This document shows, in pieces, positions 29,016 through 37,181 of a stretch of DNA of 64,000 nt. Both the position numbers and the translations under genes were made by a program. The DNA is taken from contig NZ_JALKBD010000021.1 in assembly GCF_023015905.1 (NCBI RefSeq), positions 1-64,000 on the forward strand, written 5' to 3'. Origin of the DNA: Arenibacter sp. F20364 (lineage in GTDB: Bacteria > Bacteroidota > Bacteroidia > Flavobacteriales > Flavobacteriaceae). The first letter of the stretch is position 1, and each line of letters begins with the position of its first letter. Under the pieces are notes generated by a model. It was not told the origin of the DNA, made no database searches, and saw nothing but the letters and a program-made list of their open reading frames with translations.

Positions 29016-32000
29016 TTAAAAGTTTACGTTAAGACCTAACAGTATTGTTTTAGAAGTAGGATAACCACCAAAATCAGCACCGGCACTCAATGCACTATCT
29101 GGCCCACCCCAGCTAACTTCCGGATCAACACCGCTATAGTTGGTCCAGATATGTAGGTTTTTACCGGTTACATAAAGCCTTATTTTGTTGATATCCATGG
29201 TAGAAAGAAAATCACTGGCAAAAGAATATCCAAGAGTCACTGACTTTAACCTTAAAAAGGAGCCATCTTCAACATAATTGGATGCGAATGGAGCGTTGCG
29301 AATTCCATTAGATGATCTAGTATATGTATTGCTAGGGTTTTCTGGTGTCCATCTATTCGAGAAGGATGTAAGCAATACATTATTTCGACCGTTAAAGTTC
29401 TCCAAGTAAGCCCTAGTGAAATTCACAATTTCATTACCATATACGCCGTTTAAGAAAATATTTAAATCAAAACCGTTCCAATTAAAGCTGTTGTTAAGTC
29501 CAAAAGTTAATTCAGGTATTGGGTTGCCTAAGAAAGCTCTATCATTATCTGCATTTATAACTCCGTCACCATTCAAATCCTTGTATTTGCGTTCACCAGG
29601 TGTAAAGGTATCCGTGATAAATTGTGGAGTATTTTCGGGGGTATCTGAAAGTTGAATGATGCCATCGGAAACATAACCATAGAAGGCTCCAATTTCACCA
29701 CCTTCAACCAATAACTGCCAATTCTGTATGCCATTTATAGTAGCACCTGTTGGTATTTCATTTACGCCGGCAAGATTTAAAATTTCATTTTTGTTATAGC
29801 CTACAGTAAGATTGGAGTCCCATTTAAATTTCCCTTGAATATTACTTGAGTTAATGGCTAGTTCCGCTCCTTGATTTTGAACACTACCAACATTAACTAA
29901 GGAAGAAAAATACCCTGTTTCATAAGGTACGGGCAGCTCAAGTAATAAGTCCTCAGTGTTTTTGCGATATACATCGGCAGTTAAACTTAATCTGTCATTA
30001 AAAAAGCCTAAATCCAATCCAATATTATATTGCTCTGTTTGTTCCCATCTTAAATCTGCATTAGCCGGTGTTCTTGGAAGTTGCCCAACTACAGGGGTGC
30101 GATTAAAAGTATGATATGTGGGTATGTAACTATCTTTTGAACGATAACTACCAATTTCTTGGTTCCCTACAATTCCATAGCCCAAACGCAGTTTCATATA
30201 TACCTTGCTATTTTGCATAAAATTTTCTTCGGATATATTCCATGCGAAAGCACCCGAAGGAAAATAACCGAATTTTTGACCATCACCGAATTTGGATGAA
30301 CCATCTGCCCTAAAGGATGCCGTTAAAATATAGCGGCCATCATAAATGTAATTAGCCCTACCGAAATATGAGTGCAGAAAGTTATCTACAACCAATGAAT
30401 TTACTCCCGGAGTAGTTGCACCTGCAAAAGTGTTTGCACCAAAATTTTCAGTCGGTAAACCAAGAGCATTGGCATAAGTGCCCCTTATTTCAAAATCTTG
30501 CCAAGATATTCCAGCCAAAACATTTAATTGATGAACATAGTTAAAAGTATTTACATAGTTCATTGTTGTTTCGGAAAGTAAGTTGGATGACACCAGTTTT
30601 GCCTGGTTTGCAATTGCTGCATTTTCATTACCAAAATCAAGTGCGGCAGTTGCAAAACTTGTCTCCTCATTAATTGTAACATCTGCACCAAGTGAGGTTT
30701 TTAGAGTTAAGTTTTTGGCAAAATTCCATTTTAGTGCCAAATTTTCCAATATTCTGGTTGAACGCCCTCTGCTCTCATTCAATTTAATGTAAGCTACTGG
30801 ACTTGCAAAGTCAGGAAGATACTCTTGAACATTACTTACATCGTTAACAAAAGTACCATCATTTTGCATGATAAAATCGCCTTTGGTATAGTTGCCCTGA
30901 GCATCGAATACTGGAACTAAAGGACTCATTCCGTAGGCTCCTATAGTTGAACTATTTATATTTGTGCCCCCCGGGGTATCGGTTTGAGCAGTGTTATAAT
31001 CGCTTCTACTTAAGCTAGTCGTATTCTCTATTGATAATTTTTCGGTCGCTTTAACATCAAGATTAATTCGCAGGTTATAACGATTAAAATCGGAATCAAT
31101 GATCGTGCCCTCTTGATCTAGATAAGATCCTGAAATAGCATAACGCACCTCATTACCACCGCCTTTTATGGACAGATCATGGCTTGTAGTAATGGCCGTT
31201 CTAAATATCTCGTCTTGCCAATCGGTGCCCTTACCCCAATCCGTTGGGCTTGTGTAAAACCGTGGTCTGCCAGAACCGTTATAAATTGATTCATTATAAT
31301 AATGAGCAAATTGCGAGGCATCTAAAAGTTCAAGTTCTTTTGTAACCTTACTAACACCCATATAGGTTTCATAATTGATTTGCGTTTCTCCGCTCGAGCC
31401 TCTTTTAGTAGTAATTATTATAACGCCATTTGCACCACGAGACCCATAAATGGCAGTAGCTGATGCATCTTTAAGGACATCAATGGATTCGATGTCATTT
31501 GGACTTATTGTTGCTAATGCATTTAAGGAAGGGCCATCGGACACTCCTGCCGAACTACCACTATTACTTACGGGAAAGCCATCTATTACGTACAAGGGTT
31601 CATTGCTGGCATTTATTGAGCTACTACCACGAATACGAACTGATGTTGCACCTCCAGGTTGTCCGGAGGTCTGAGTCAAGAGTAACCCAGATACCCGACC
31701 CTGTACAAAATCGTCGGCCGTGGTAGCTTTAACAGCTTCCAAATCTTCGGATTTAATTGAAGTAATTGATCCAGTAAGGTCTTTACGTCTTGAACTTCCA
31801 TAACCTATGATAACAACTTCATCTAGATTTGACACATCTTCATCCAGGCCTATATCTATTATTTTTTGAGAACCTACAACTACCTCAGTGGTCGTATATC
31901 CTTGATAACTGTATACCAATATATCACTTTGGCTGGAAACATTGAAAGTGTACTTCCCATCAAAGTCCGTAGTAGTGCCGACCAATCCATTTTTGAGTAT

Positions 32001-32135
32001 GACATTAGCACCGGGCAATGGTTGGTTGTCCACTGAAGAGGTCACAGTTCCTGAAATCGTTATTTCTTGCGCATAAGACAAAGAACACCCAAGCAAAATA
32101 AACACAAGTGTTACACTTAATATTTTAATATTCAT
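29016..32135 (-). CDS. SusC/RagA family TonB-dependent outer-membrane transporter
   Basis: A 1039-residue protein with signal peptide (to about 23), a carboxypeptidase-regulatory-like domain (about 25-105, GTVTSSVDNQPLPGANV), TonB box/plug region (EVVIIGYGSSRRKDLTGSI, RIRGSSSINASNEPLYVIDG) and a beta-barrel ending in LLGLNVNF with terminal Phe. It forms the TonB-driven import complex with SusD for oligomannose-type sugars. It lies 15 bp downstream of the DUF4961-like gene. Confidence 0.93.
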   Translation of the reverse strand: MNIKILSVTLVFILLGCSLSYAQEITISGTVTSSVDNQPLPGANVILKNGLVGTTTDFDGKYTFNVSSQSDILVYSYQGYTTTEVVVGSQKIIDIGLDEDVSNLDEVVIIGYGSSRRKDLTGSITSIKSEDLEAVKATTADDFVQGRVSGLLLTQTSGQPGGATSVRIRGSSSINASNEPLYVIDGFPVSNSGSSAGVSDGPSLNALATISPNDIESIDVLKDASATAIYGSRGANGVIIITTKRGSSGETQINYETYMGVSKVTKELELLDASQFAHYYNESIYNGSGRPRFYTSPTDWGKGTDWQDEIFRTAITTSHDLSIKGGGNEVRYAISGSYLDQEGTIIDSDFNRYNLRINLDVKATEKLSIENTTSLSRSDYNTAQTDTPGGTNINSSTIGAYGMSPLVPVFDAQGNYTKGDFIMQNDGTFVNDVSNVQEYLPDFASPVAYIKLNESRGRSTRILENLALKWNFAKNLTLKTSLGADVTINEETSFATAALDFGNENAAIANQAKLVSSNLLSETTMNYVNTFNYVHQLNVLAGISWQDFEIRGTYANALGLPTENFGANTFAGATTPGVNSLVVDNFLHSYFGRANYIYDGRYILTASFRADGSSKFGDGQKFGYFPSGAFAWNISEENFMQNSKVYMKLRLGYGIVGNQEIGSYRSKDSYIPTYHTFNRTPVVGQLPRTPANADLRWEQTEQYNIGLDLGFFNDRLSLTADVYRKNTEDLLLELPVPYETGYFSSLVNVGSVQNQGAELAINSSNIQGKFKWDSNLTVGYNKNEILNLAGVNEIPTGATINGIQNWQLLVEGGEIGAFYGYVSDGIIQLSDTPENTPQFITDTFTPGERKYKDLNGDGVINADNDRAFLGNPIPELTFGLNNSFNWNGFDLNIFLNGVYGNEIVNFTRAYLENFNGRNNVLLTSFSNRWTPENPSNTYTRSSNGIRNAPFASNYVEDGSFLRLKSVTLGYSFASDFLSTMDINKIRLYVTGKNLHIWTNYSGVDPEVSWGGPDSALSAGADFGGYPTSKTILLGLNVNF

Positions 32136-32150
32136 CGTATTGTTTTTTGA

Positions 32151-33149
32151 TTAGTTAGAGCAGTTGGCAATTAATTCGAAATCTTCACCAGTATCTGGAT
32201 TAGTTACTATGACATCTCCTGTTTCATTGGTAAATTTGTACGTAATTGAAGTAATATCGGCATCCAAATCGAAGTCGAAAAATTGTTTGGCCCAAATCGA
32301 AATCTCCCATTTATCGTTGCCAATATTTTTAAGCATGGACGCTGCGCTTGCCTGACATACTTCTTTTGTTTCTCCGTCGGCTGTAGCTGTTGCACATAAA
32401 TACACCTTCTCGGCTCCAAAAAGATCAGTTGGTTGCCCTAGAGCACCTTTTGAAGCATCAAAGGAAATATTAATAACATCGTTTAGGCTATACTCGGCAG
32501 GTTTTACGACAACAGGAAATGGTAATGGACCGCACAAATCAATAAGGCTATTGTTGCCACCAGTTACCTCCATACAGGGTGTAAATTTTGTATGATAGGC
32601 CTTTGCATTATTAAAATCGAGTCCAATTCCATAACCTTTATTGGCTATAATATAACCTAATTGTGTCTTAAGGTTTTCAGAACCTACTTTGGTAGTTAAA
32701 TGCACTATACCATTAACCTCAACGTTTTCCTCAACTGCTATGGGCTCTTCCGAAATGAATACCACCCATTTAACAAGACCGTAGTTTTCACCAATTCCAA
32801 CTTTATCCTCAATCTCTTTGGACCAAGTGTTGAATGTATTTGTGGCCAGATCGTTTGCGGTGGCCAATCTAAGGGTTCCATTACCAACAGGAGAAGTATA
32901 AGTAGCTGTAGAGTTGGCTTTTGCTTCCCAGGATATTGGAGCTAAAAATCCAAAAACAAGATTATAAGCATTGCTTTCCCCAGGCAATATTTTTACATTA
33001 ACGGAAATATCCATTTGTTCTCCTATAACGGCAGATTCGGGTTGTATAACTCCTGTTATGGTCATACACATGGAGAGAATCAAAAAAAACAGCGGCAGCA
33101 GGATTACTTTGATTCGTTTTTTCGAGATTTTATTAAACTTATTTTTCAT
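32151..33149 (-). CDS. Exported protein of SusCD locus, probably DUF4961
   Basis: A 332-residue protein with an N-terminal basic region and hydrophobic signal (LLPLFFLILSMCMTI). The mature part is beta-rich: an N-terminal domain about adhesin-like stalks (SAVIGEQMDISVNVKI) and a C-terminal domain with DVINISFDAS and KVYLCATATADG, with several Cys that could form disulfides. It looks like the DUF4961 proteins found immediately next to SusCD pairs; they are likely surface glycan-binding proteins. Placed between the lipocalin-like gene and susC, in one operon (11 and 15 bp gaps). Confidence 0.6.
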   Translation of the reverse strand: MKNKFNKISKKRIKVILLPLFFLILSMCMTITGVIQPESAVIGEQMDISVNVKILPGESNAYNLVFGFLAPISWEAKANSTATYTSPVGNGTLRLATANDLATNTFNTWSKEIEDKVGIGENYGLVKWVVFISEEPIAVEENVEVNGIVHLTTKVGSENLKTQLGYIIANKGYGIGLDFNNAKAYHTKFTPCMEVTGGNNSLIDLCGPLPFPVVVKPAEYSLNDVINISFDASKGALGQPTDLFGAEKVYLCATATADGETKEVCQASAASMLKNIGNDKWEISIWAKQFFDFDLDADITSITYKFTNETGDVIVTNPDTGEDFELIANCSN

Positions 33150-33160
33150 CGTTAAGTTAT

Positions 33161-33601
33161 TTACTTGCTTAATTTATACTGGTACATATTATTGTCACAA
33201 CCCATGACTATACTTAGATCTAATACATTGGTACCACTGGTCAGCACAGGATTAATTATAGAAGCACTTGTTCCGTCCGAGAATATAATGGCCGTTGGGT
33301 AAGTGAGGTCGTCAAAGGACCAAGAGCCGGCTGCACTTGAAGTAACAAAAGGAAATTTACCAGTTAAACTAAAGGAGGATGGCCTATTGCCATCGTAGTT
33401 CAGATCCAGTGCAAAAGACTGAAAATCCAAGGCATCTGTAATATCCAAACCATTTTGTAATACCTGGTCAATTTTCCAGGTTCCGTTAAGATCAACGGTA
33501 AGTTCAGTGAATCCATCAGGATTAACTTTTAGGTTGTCATCGCATGCCATAATAGGCAAAAGCAATACCAACAAGCATAAAGTAATAAACGGTCTTTTCA
33601 T
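33161..33601 (-). CDS. Lipocalin-like lipoprotein, probably DUF5004
   Basis: A 146-residue lipoprotein with lipobox PIMAC (Cys about 20). The mature part is a small beta-barrel of lipocalin-like type: LNGTWKIDQVLQNG at the start and repeated short strands (SFSLTGKFPF, GSWSFDDL). DUF5004 proteins often precede DUF4961/SusCD genes. It is the first gene of the long minus-strand operon, and a GntR operator-like palindrome lies 37-50 bp upstream of its start. Confidence 0.6.
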   Translation of the reverse strand: MKRPFITLCLLVLLLPIMACDDNLKVNPDGFTELTVDLNGTWKIDQVLQNGLDITDALDFQSFALDLNYDGNRPSSFSLTGKFPFVTSSAAGSWSFDDLTYPTAIIFSDGTSASIINPVLTSGTNVLDLSIVMGCDNNMYQYKLSK

Positions 33602-33637
33602 ATTTTAAGGCATTTTTAATTGGTTAAAGAATGTACA

Positions 33638-33651
33638 TATGTTCATACATA
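33638..33651 (-). promoter_or_regulatory. Putative GntR operator before the SusCD operon
   Basis: TATGTTCATACATA is a perfect inverted repeat TATGT-N4-ACATA between gntR and the first lipoprotein gene. The same sequence is at 34435-34448. No good TAnnTTTG box was found next to it. Confidence 0.6.
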
Positions 33652-33691
33652 TTAAATGTGACAAAAAAGCGATTTACTATAGTTTGGCAAT

Positions 33692-34447
33692 TTATCTTCT
33701 TAATTCTACCGAATATACGAAGTTATCAGCCTTATAATAGCCAATATTGTATTCTAAAGCCCCTTGTCCACGGTCTAGCACTAACCGTTGACGCTTTAAA
33801 ATGGGACTACCTACTGATATCATTAATTTGTTAGCTCGTTTTTCATCGGCTAAAATTGCGGAAATTTCCTCTTTTGAGACTTCGGCATGATAACCACACT
33901 TTTCTTGAATGATATCATAAAGTGGCCTAGAGTAATCATACTCATCTTTCAAAACCACCTTAGGATGGAAATAGGACACGAAATAGACTTGAGGCTCCTT
34001 CTTGTCACCACGAACTCGAGAAAGCCTATATATTTCTGTATCTTGACCTATTCCCAATTTAAAACTTACTTCCTTATTTGATAATACCTTCTTTAATTCA
34101 AATTTATAATTAACAAGTGTTCTACCTTGCTCTAACATTTCTTTACTAAAACTAGACCAACTATCCAATTTAGTAATAATCATATCCCTATTGACTTTGG
34201 TACCTATACCCTTCTTTCTAATAATTAAATTTTTTTCGGCTAGTCTATTACTGGCCTGGCGAACAGTACTTCTTGAAACTCCTAAATTCTTGGCCAGTTC
34301 AACTTCTTTAGGAAGCAATTTGCCATTTGCATAATCAGGCATTCTAATTATACTCAACAACAGTTCTTCTACTTGAATATGTAGCGGAATCGCACTTTGG
34401 TGATCTACTCTGTCAAGTAAATCCGAGATGTCATTATGTTCATACAT
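33692..34447 (-). CDS. GntR family transcriptional regulator with UTRA domain
   Basis: A 251-residue regulator. The N-terminal winged helix (about 15-85) has IPLHIQVEELLLSII, GKLLPKEVELAKNLGVSRSTVRQASNRLAEKNLI and RKKGIGTKV, the GntR pattern. The C-terminal UTRA/HutC-like effector domain (about 95-245) has IYRLSRVRGDKKEPQVYF and LVLDRGQGALEYNIGYYKAD. It should bind a palindromic operator and be released by a sugar or sugar-phosphate ligand. Four copies of a TATGT-N4-ACATA palindrome, one over its own start codon, mark the likely regulon: itself, the SusCD operon, the mannonate operon and the beta-propeller gene. Confidence 0.87.
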   Translation of the reverse strand: MYEHNDISDLLDRVDHQSAIPLHIQVEELLLSIIRMPDYANGKLLPKEVELAKNLGVSRSTVRQASNRLAEKNLIIRKKGIGTKVNRDMIITKLDSWSSFSKEMLEQGRTLVNYKFELKKVLSNKEVSFKLGIGQDTEIYRLSRVRGDKKEPQVYFVSYFHPKVVLKDEYDYSRPLYDIIQEKCGYHAEVSKEEISAILADEKRANKLMISVGSPILKRQRLVLDRGQGALEYNIGYYKADNFVYSVELRR

Positions 34448-34448
34448 A
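34435..34448 (-). promoter_or_regulatory. Putative GntR operator over its own start codon
   Basis: TATGTTCATACATA, identical to 33638-33651, covers the ATG of gntR (34445-34447) and the predicted transcription start, an autoregulatory position. Confidence 0.6.
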
Positions 34449-34452
34449 TAAA

Positions 34453-34483
34453 CAAATGTAATTAATTATTCGAAATTTGCAAA
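34453..34483 (-). promoter_or_regulatory. Consensus promoter of gntR
   Basis: Read on the minus strand: TTTG (34483-34480), 19 bp, TACATTTG (34460-34453). The match to TTTG-N19-TAnnTTTG is exact. Only 5 bp separate the -7 box from the ATG, so the mRNA would start at or next to the start codon. Confidence 0.65.
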
Positions 34484-34590
34484 TTTTAAATGTCCTATAT
34501 CCAAATATCACACCCAGAATGGCATGAAATTATCAAATCAATAATTAAGCAATATCTCAATAGACACAGAATTCCCACCATAAGTTGACA

Positions 34591-35760
34591 TTATTCAGAC
34601 AAAATTAAATCCATTGGAACCCAAAAAAATCTTGGTCTATAATATTCCACATCAATATTGTGTATGTTTGGCGGGTGCATACTGTTTACGCAGTACGAAA
34701 CCAATAATTTATTATCTTTAATATATTGAGCATGGGCCATCGCATTATAGGTGATGATTTTATCCTTTTGATTCTTAGATTCAGTAGGCTTAAATAAAAG
34801 CTTTTCATTACGCCATGGTCCACTTGGACTGTTTGAGATATACGAATAAATATTCCCTGCGAGTTCTCTTTCTTCCATGACCAAGACATAATAATTTTCG
34901 TATTTGAAAACTGAAAATTGTTCAGGGACGTTCTTTTTAATTCCTTTTAACCCTGCGGTTGTAGTGACATTGTTTACCCAATTCTTTCCATCGAATATTT
35001 CAAAGTTTGTAAGCGAGTTGGATAAGCTATCCAGTGTTGAGCGAATCACATGTAGTTCCGCGATGGTTCCATTCACCTTTGATCCGTATATATAAGTGTA
35101 ATTTTCATCTTTTAAAACGGAATGACCGTAGTGTACCCCATTGACATCGCTTGCTGCAAATTTATTTTGTGATATTACCCGGTAAGTATCCGGCTCTAAT
35201 CTTATGTAATCCGTACCTTTAAACTTGAAATTCCATCCACTGGTAATTGCAGGGTCATTCCAAAATTTAGACATAAATACGTGAATAACATTGTCGTTTT
35301 GAAAACCATAGCCCGGCCAATAGTATTCCTTAGTCATTTCGGCATTTAAAGGTAACAACATAGTTTCAGGATTCTGCAAGTTACCCCCAATAATCGATTT
35401 TGATTCACCCGTTCTAAGGTCAAACTCAATAAAGGAATTGTTGATCATTTTACTTTCCGGATCTCTTTTATTGCCTATTACTTCAGACACAAATGAATCT
35501 CCCATCATAAACACTGATTTTCCGTTATTTAACGGAAATGAAATTACACCATCAGCACCAGTTACTCCGCCCGAATCTTTGATTAGTAGTTTACCAAATT
35601 GATCATCGAGTATTGTTTGGGGCTTAATGGAGTCCGCATTTATTTCCACCTGATCTTCAGATTTGTTAGCACTATTTTTACAAGAGAAAGCAAGGCAGCA
35701 GAGCAGTATTGAAACTAGGACAAAGAAAGAAGTGCTGTAATTCGACTTATAATTTTTCAT
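34591..35760 (-). CDS. Beta-propeller lipoprotein (DUF5005/DUF4185-like)
   Basis: A 389-residue lipoprotein (lipobox LAFSC, Cys about 27). The mature part reads like a five-bladed beta-propeller: DSGGVTGADGVISFPL, VFMMGDSFVSE near the N-terminus, WPGYGFQNDNVIHVFMSKF, and MAHAQYIKDNKLLVSYCVNS and YRPRFFWVPMD near the end, as in DUF5005 and DUF4185, which are related to GH43-type propellers. A glycan-binding or glycosidase role is possible. It lies upstream of gntR on the same strand with its own promoter and operator. Confidence 0.6.
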   Translation of the reverse strand: MKNYKSNYSTSFFVLVSILLCCLAFSCKNSANKSEDQVEINADSIKPQTILDDQFGKLLIKDSGGVTGADGVISFPLNNGKSVFMMGDSFVSEVIGNKRDPESKMINNSFIEFDLRTGESKSIIGGNLQNPETMLLPLNAEMTKEYYWPGYGFQNDNVIHVFMSKFWNDPAITSGWNFKFKGTDYIRLEPDTYRVISQNKFAASDVNGVHYGHSVLKDENYTYIYGSKVNGTIAELHVIRSTLDSLSNSLTNFEIFDGKNWVNNVTTTAGLKGIKKNVPEQFSVFKYENYYVLVMEERELAGNIYSYISNSPSGPWRNEKLLFKPTESKNQKDKIITYNAMAHAQYIKDNKLLVSYCVNSMHPPNIHNIDVEYYRPRFFWVPMDLILSE

Positions 35761-35805
35761 TATATTTTAGTTAGATAATTGACGGCGAGTTAGAAAGATG
35801 TTTAA

Positions 35806-35813
35806 CAAATATA
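35806..35813 (-). promoter_or_regulatory. -7 element (TATATTTG) of the beta-propeller gene
   Basis: On the minus strand TATATTTG fits TAnnTTTG, 46 bp before the start codon. The region 20 bp upstream, where -33 would be, is covered by the operator at 35827-35840. Confidence 0.5.
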
Positions 35814-35826
35814 TCAATTAAGTCTT

Positions 35827-35840
35827 TATGTACATACATA
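35827..35840 (-). promoter_or_regulatory. Putative GntR operator before the beta-propeller gene
   Basis: TATGTACATACATA, a perfect TATGT-N4-ACATA inverted repeat, differing from the gntR operator only in one spacer base. It also lies upstream of the divergent sterol-desaturase-like gene. Confidence 0.6.
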
Positions 35841-35956
35841 TATACATAAAATTTTATATTTTCACAGTTTTAAGTTCTGAATTAATTAAAGCAGAACCTA
35901 ATTGCCCTTCACAATGCCAATCGCTAGGGATCATGTTTATGATAAAAAAATATTGA

Positions 35957-36949
35957 ATGGATATATTAAATGCGGTTTATGAGGAGATTATAAATTTTTT
36001 GGGGTTAAAGATATTTATATCCGCCTTTAAGACAGGCCACTATGATACTTTAGCTTCGTTTGATGGTGTTATGTCTTGTCTACTTGTAGCCTTGCCTATC
36101 CTATTATTTGTTGAATTTTTTATTGTTCTTACGCGTGAGAGAGAGCAGCTAAAAACCTATAAGGTTAATTTCCTAATCATAGTTGTTAACAGAATAATCG
36201 GCAGGTTACTCTCAATAAGCGTTATGATTTGGAGTATTGGATATTTTCAAAAATTCGCACCATTCCAAACCACCTATACTTGGTATTGGTTTATTTATGG
36301 ATATATTGTTTGGGAATTAGGCAGCTATATTTATCATTACTTTGGTCACAAAGTACGTATTTTATGGTGTCTTCATTCTCCCCACCATGCGGCTGAGAAT
36401 ATGAATTTATCCGTTAATCAAGCTCATTTTTTTCTTGAGTTTCCGTACGCTGATTTTGTTAGAACTTCCATCTGTATGTTACTTGGTGTAGATCCCAAAC
36501 TATTTATATCTATTTTATTATTGGATATTACCTATGCCACTTTCATTCATATTGGTGAACATATGTTGCCAAATGGCCGATTGGGCATTTTAAATAAATT
36601 TATTTTAACCCCTTCACATCACCGCGTTCATCACGGAAGCAATCCTCTATATATGGATACCAATTTCTGTAATCTTTTGAACATATGGGACAAAATTTTT
36701 GGAACTCATCAGGATGAAAAGTTGGATCTGAAAATTCAATATGGAATTACTCGAGAAATGAATGCCTCTAATTTCTGGGATGTGTATTTTGGTGAGTTTG
36801 TAGCACTGTATAAAGACGTAAAAAGGGCCTCTGGTATAAAAAACAAATTTCTCTATATTTTTATGCCACCGGGCTGGAACGAAACCGGACAGCATGAAAC
36901 TGCAAAAATAGTTCGGGATGAATACCTCAAAAATAGCATGATGAAATAA
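35957..36949 (+). CDS. Sterol desaturase / fatty acid hydroxylase family protein
   Basis: A 330-residue integral membrane protein with hydrophobic segments at about 30-55, 75-100, 110-130 and 165-200. The di-iron histidine cluster is complete: HYFGH, LHSPHH, HIGEH and SHHRVHHG (about residues 130-225). Such enzymes hydroxylate or desaturate sterols, carotenoids or fatty acids using O2. It is divergent from the beta-propeller gene. Its relation to glycan use is not evident; it may be passenger cargo at the right end of the island. Confidence 0.8.
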   Translation: MDILNAVYEEIINFLGLKIFISAFKTGHYDTLASFDGVMSCLLVALPILLFVEFFIVLTREREQLKTYKVNFLIIVVNRIIGRLLSISVMIWSIGYFQKFAPFQTTYTWYWFIYGYIVWELGSYIYHYFGHKVRILWCLHSPHHAAENMNLSVNQAHFFLEFPYADFVRTSICMLLGVDPKLFISILLLDITYATFIHIGEHMLPNGRLGILNKFILTPSHHRVHHGSNPLYMDTNFCNLLNIWDKIFGTHQDEKLDLKIQYGITREMNASNFWDVYFGEFVALYKDVKRASGIKNKFLYIFMPPGWNETGQHETAKIVRDEYLKNSMMK

Positions 36950-37001
36950 TGTAGGTTTTCGTATAAACTATTTCACCTCTCCAAAACAATTAAAAAAAGT
37001 A

Positions 37002-37181
37002 ATGGCATTTTCATATTCGAAGGATGTCAATTTAAATAAGGTTTGCTCACAGACCTACCATCTGGCCTATGCGAGCTCCAGCTTCGATCTAGAAATATCG
37101 ATCAAGGATATCCGTGAGAACAAAGTACAGTCTATACCCCATTATTTTGCCATAAATCCCAACATTTCCAATGGTTTTTAA
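37002..37181 (+). CDS. Possible small or truncated ORF (59 aa)
   Basis: An ATG at 37002 after an A-rich stretch (AAAAAAAGTA) gives 59 codons containing KDVNLNKVCSQTYHLAY and ending in NPNISNGF, then TAA at 37179, overlapping the convergent integrase stop by 4 bp. Composition is protein-like, but the family is unknown; it may be the tail of a lost gene. Confidence 0.25.
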   Translation: MAFSYSKDVNLNKVCSQTYHLAYASSSFDLEISIKDIRENKVQSIPHYFAINPNISNGF

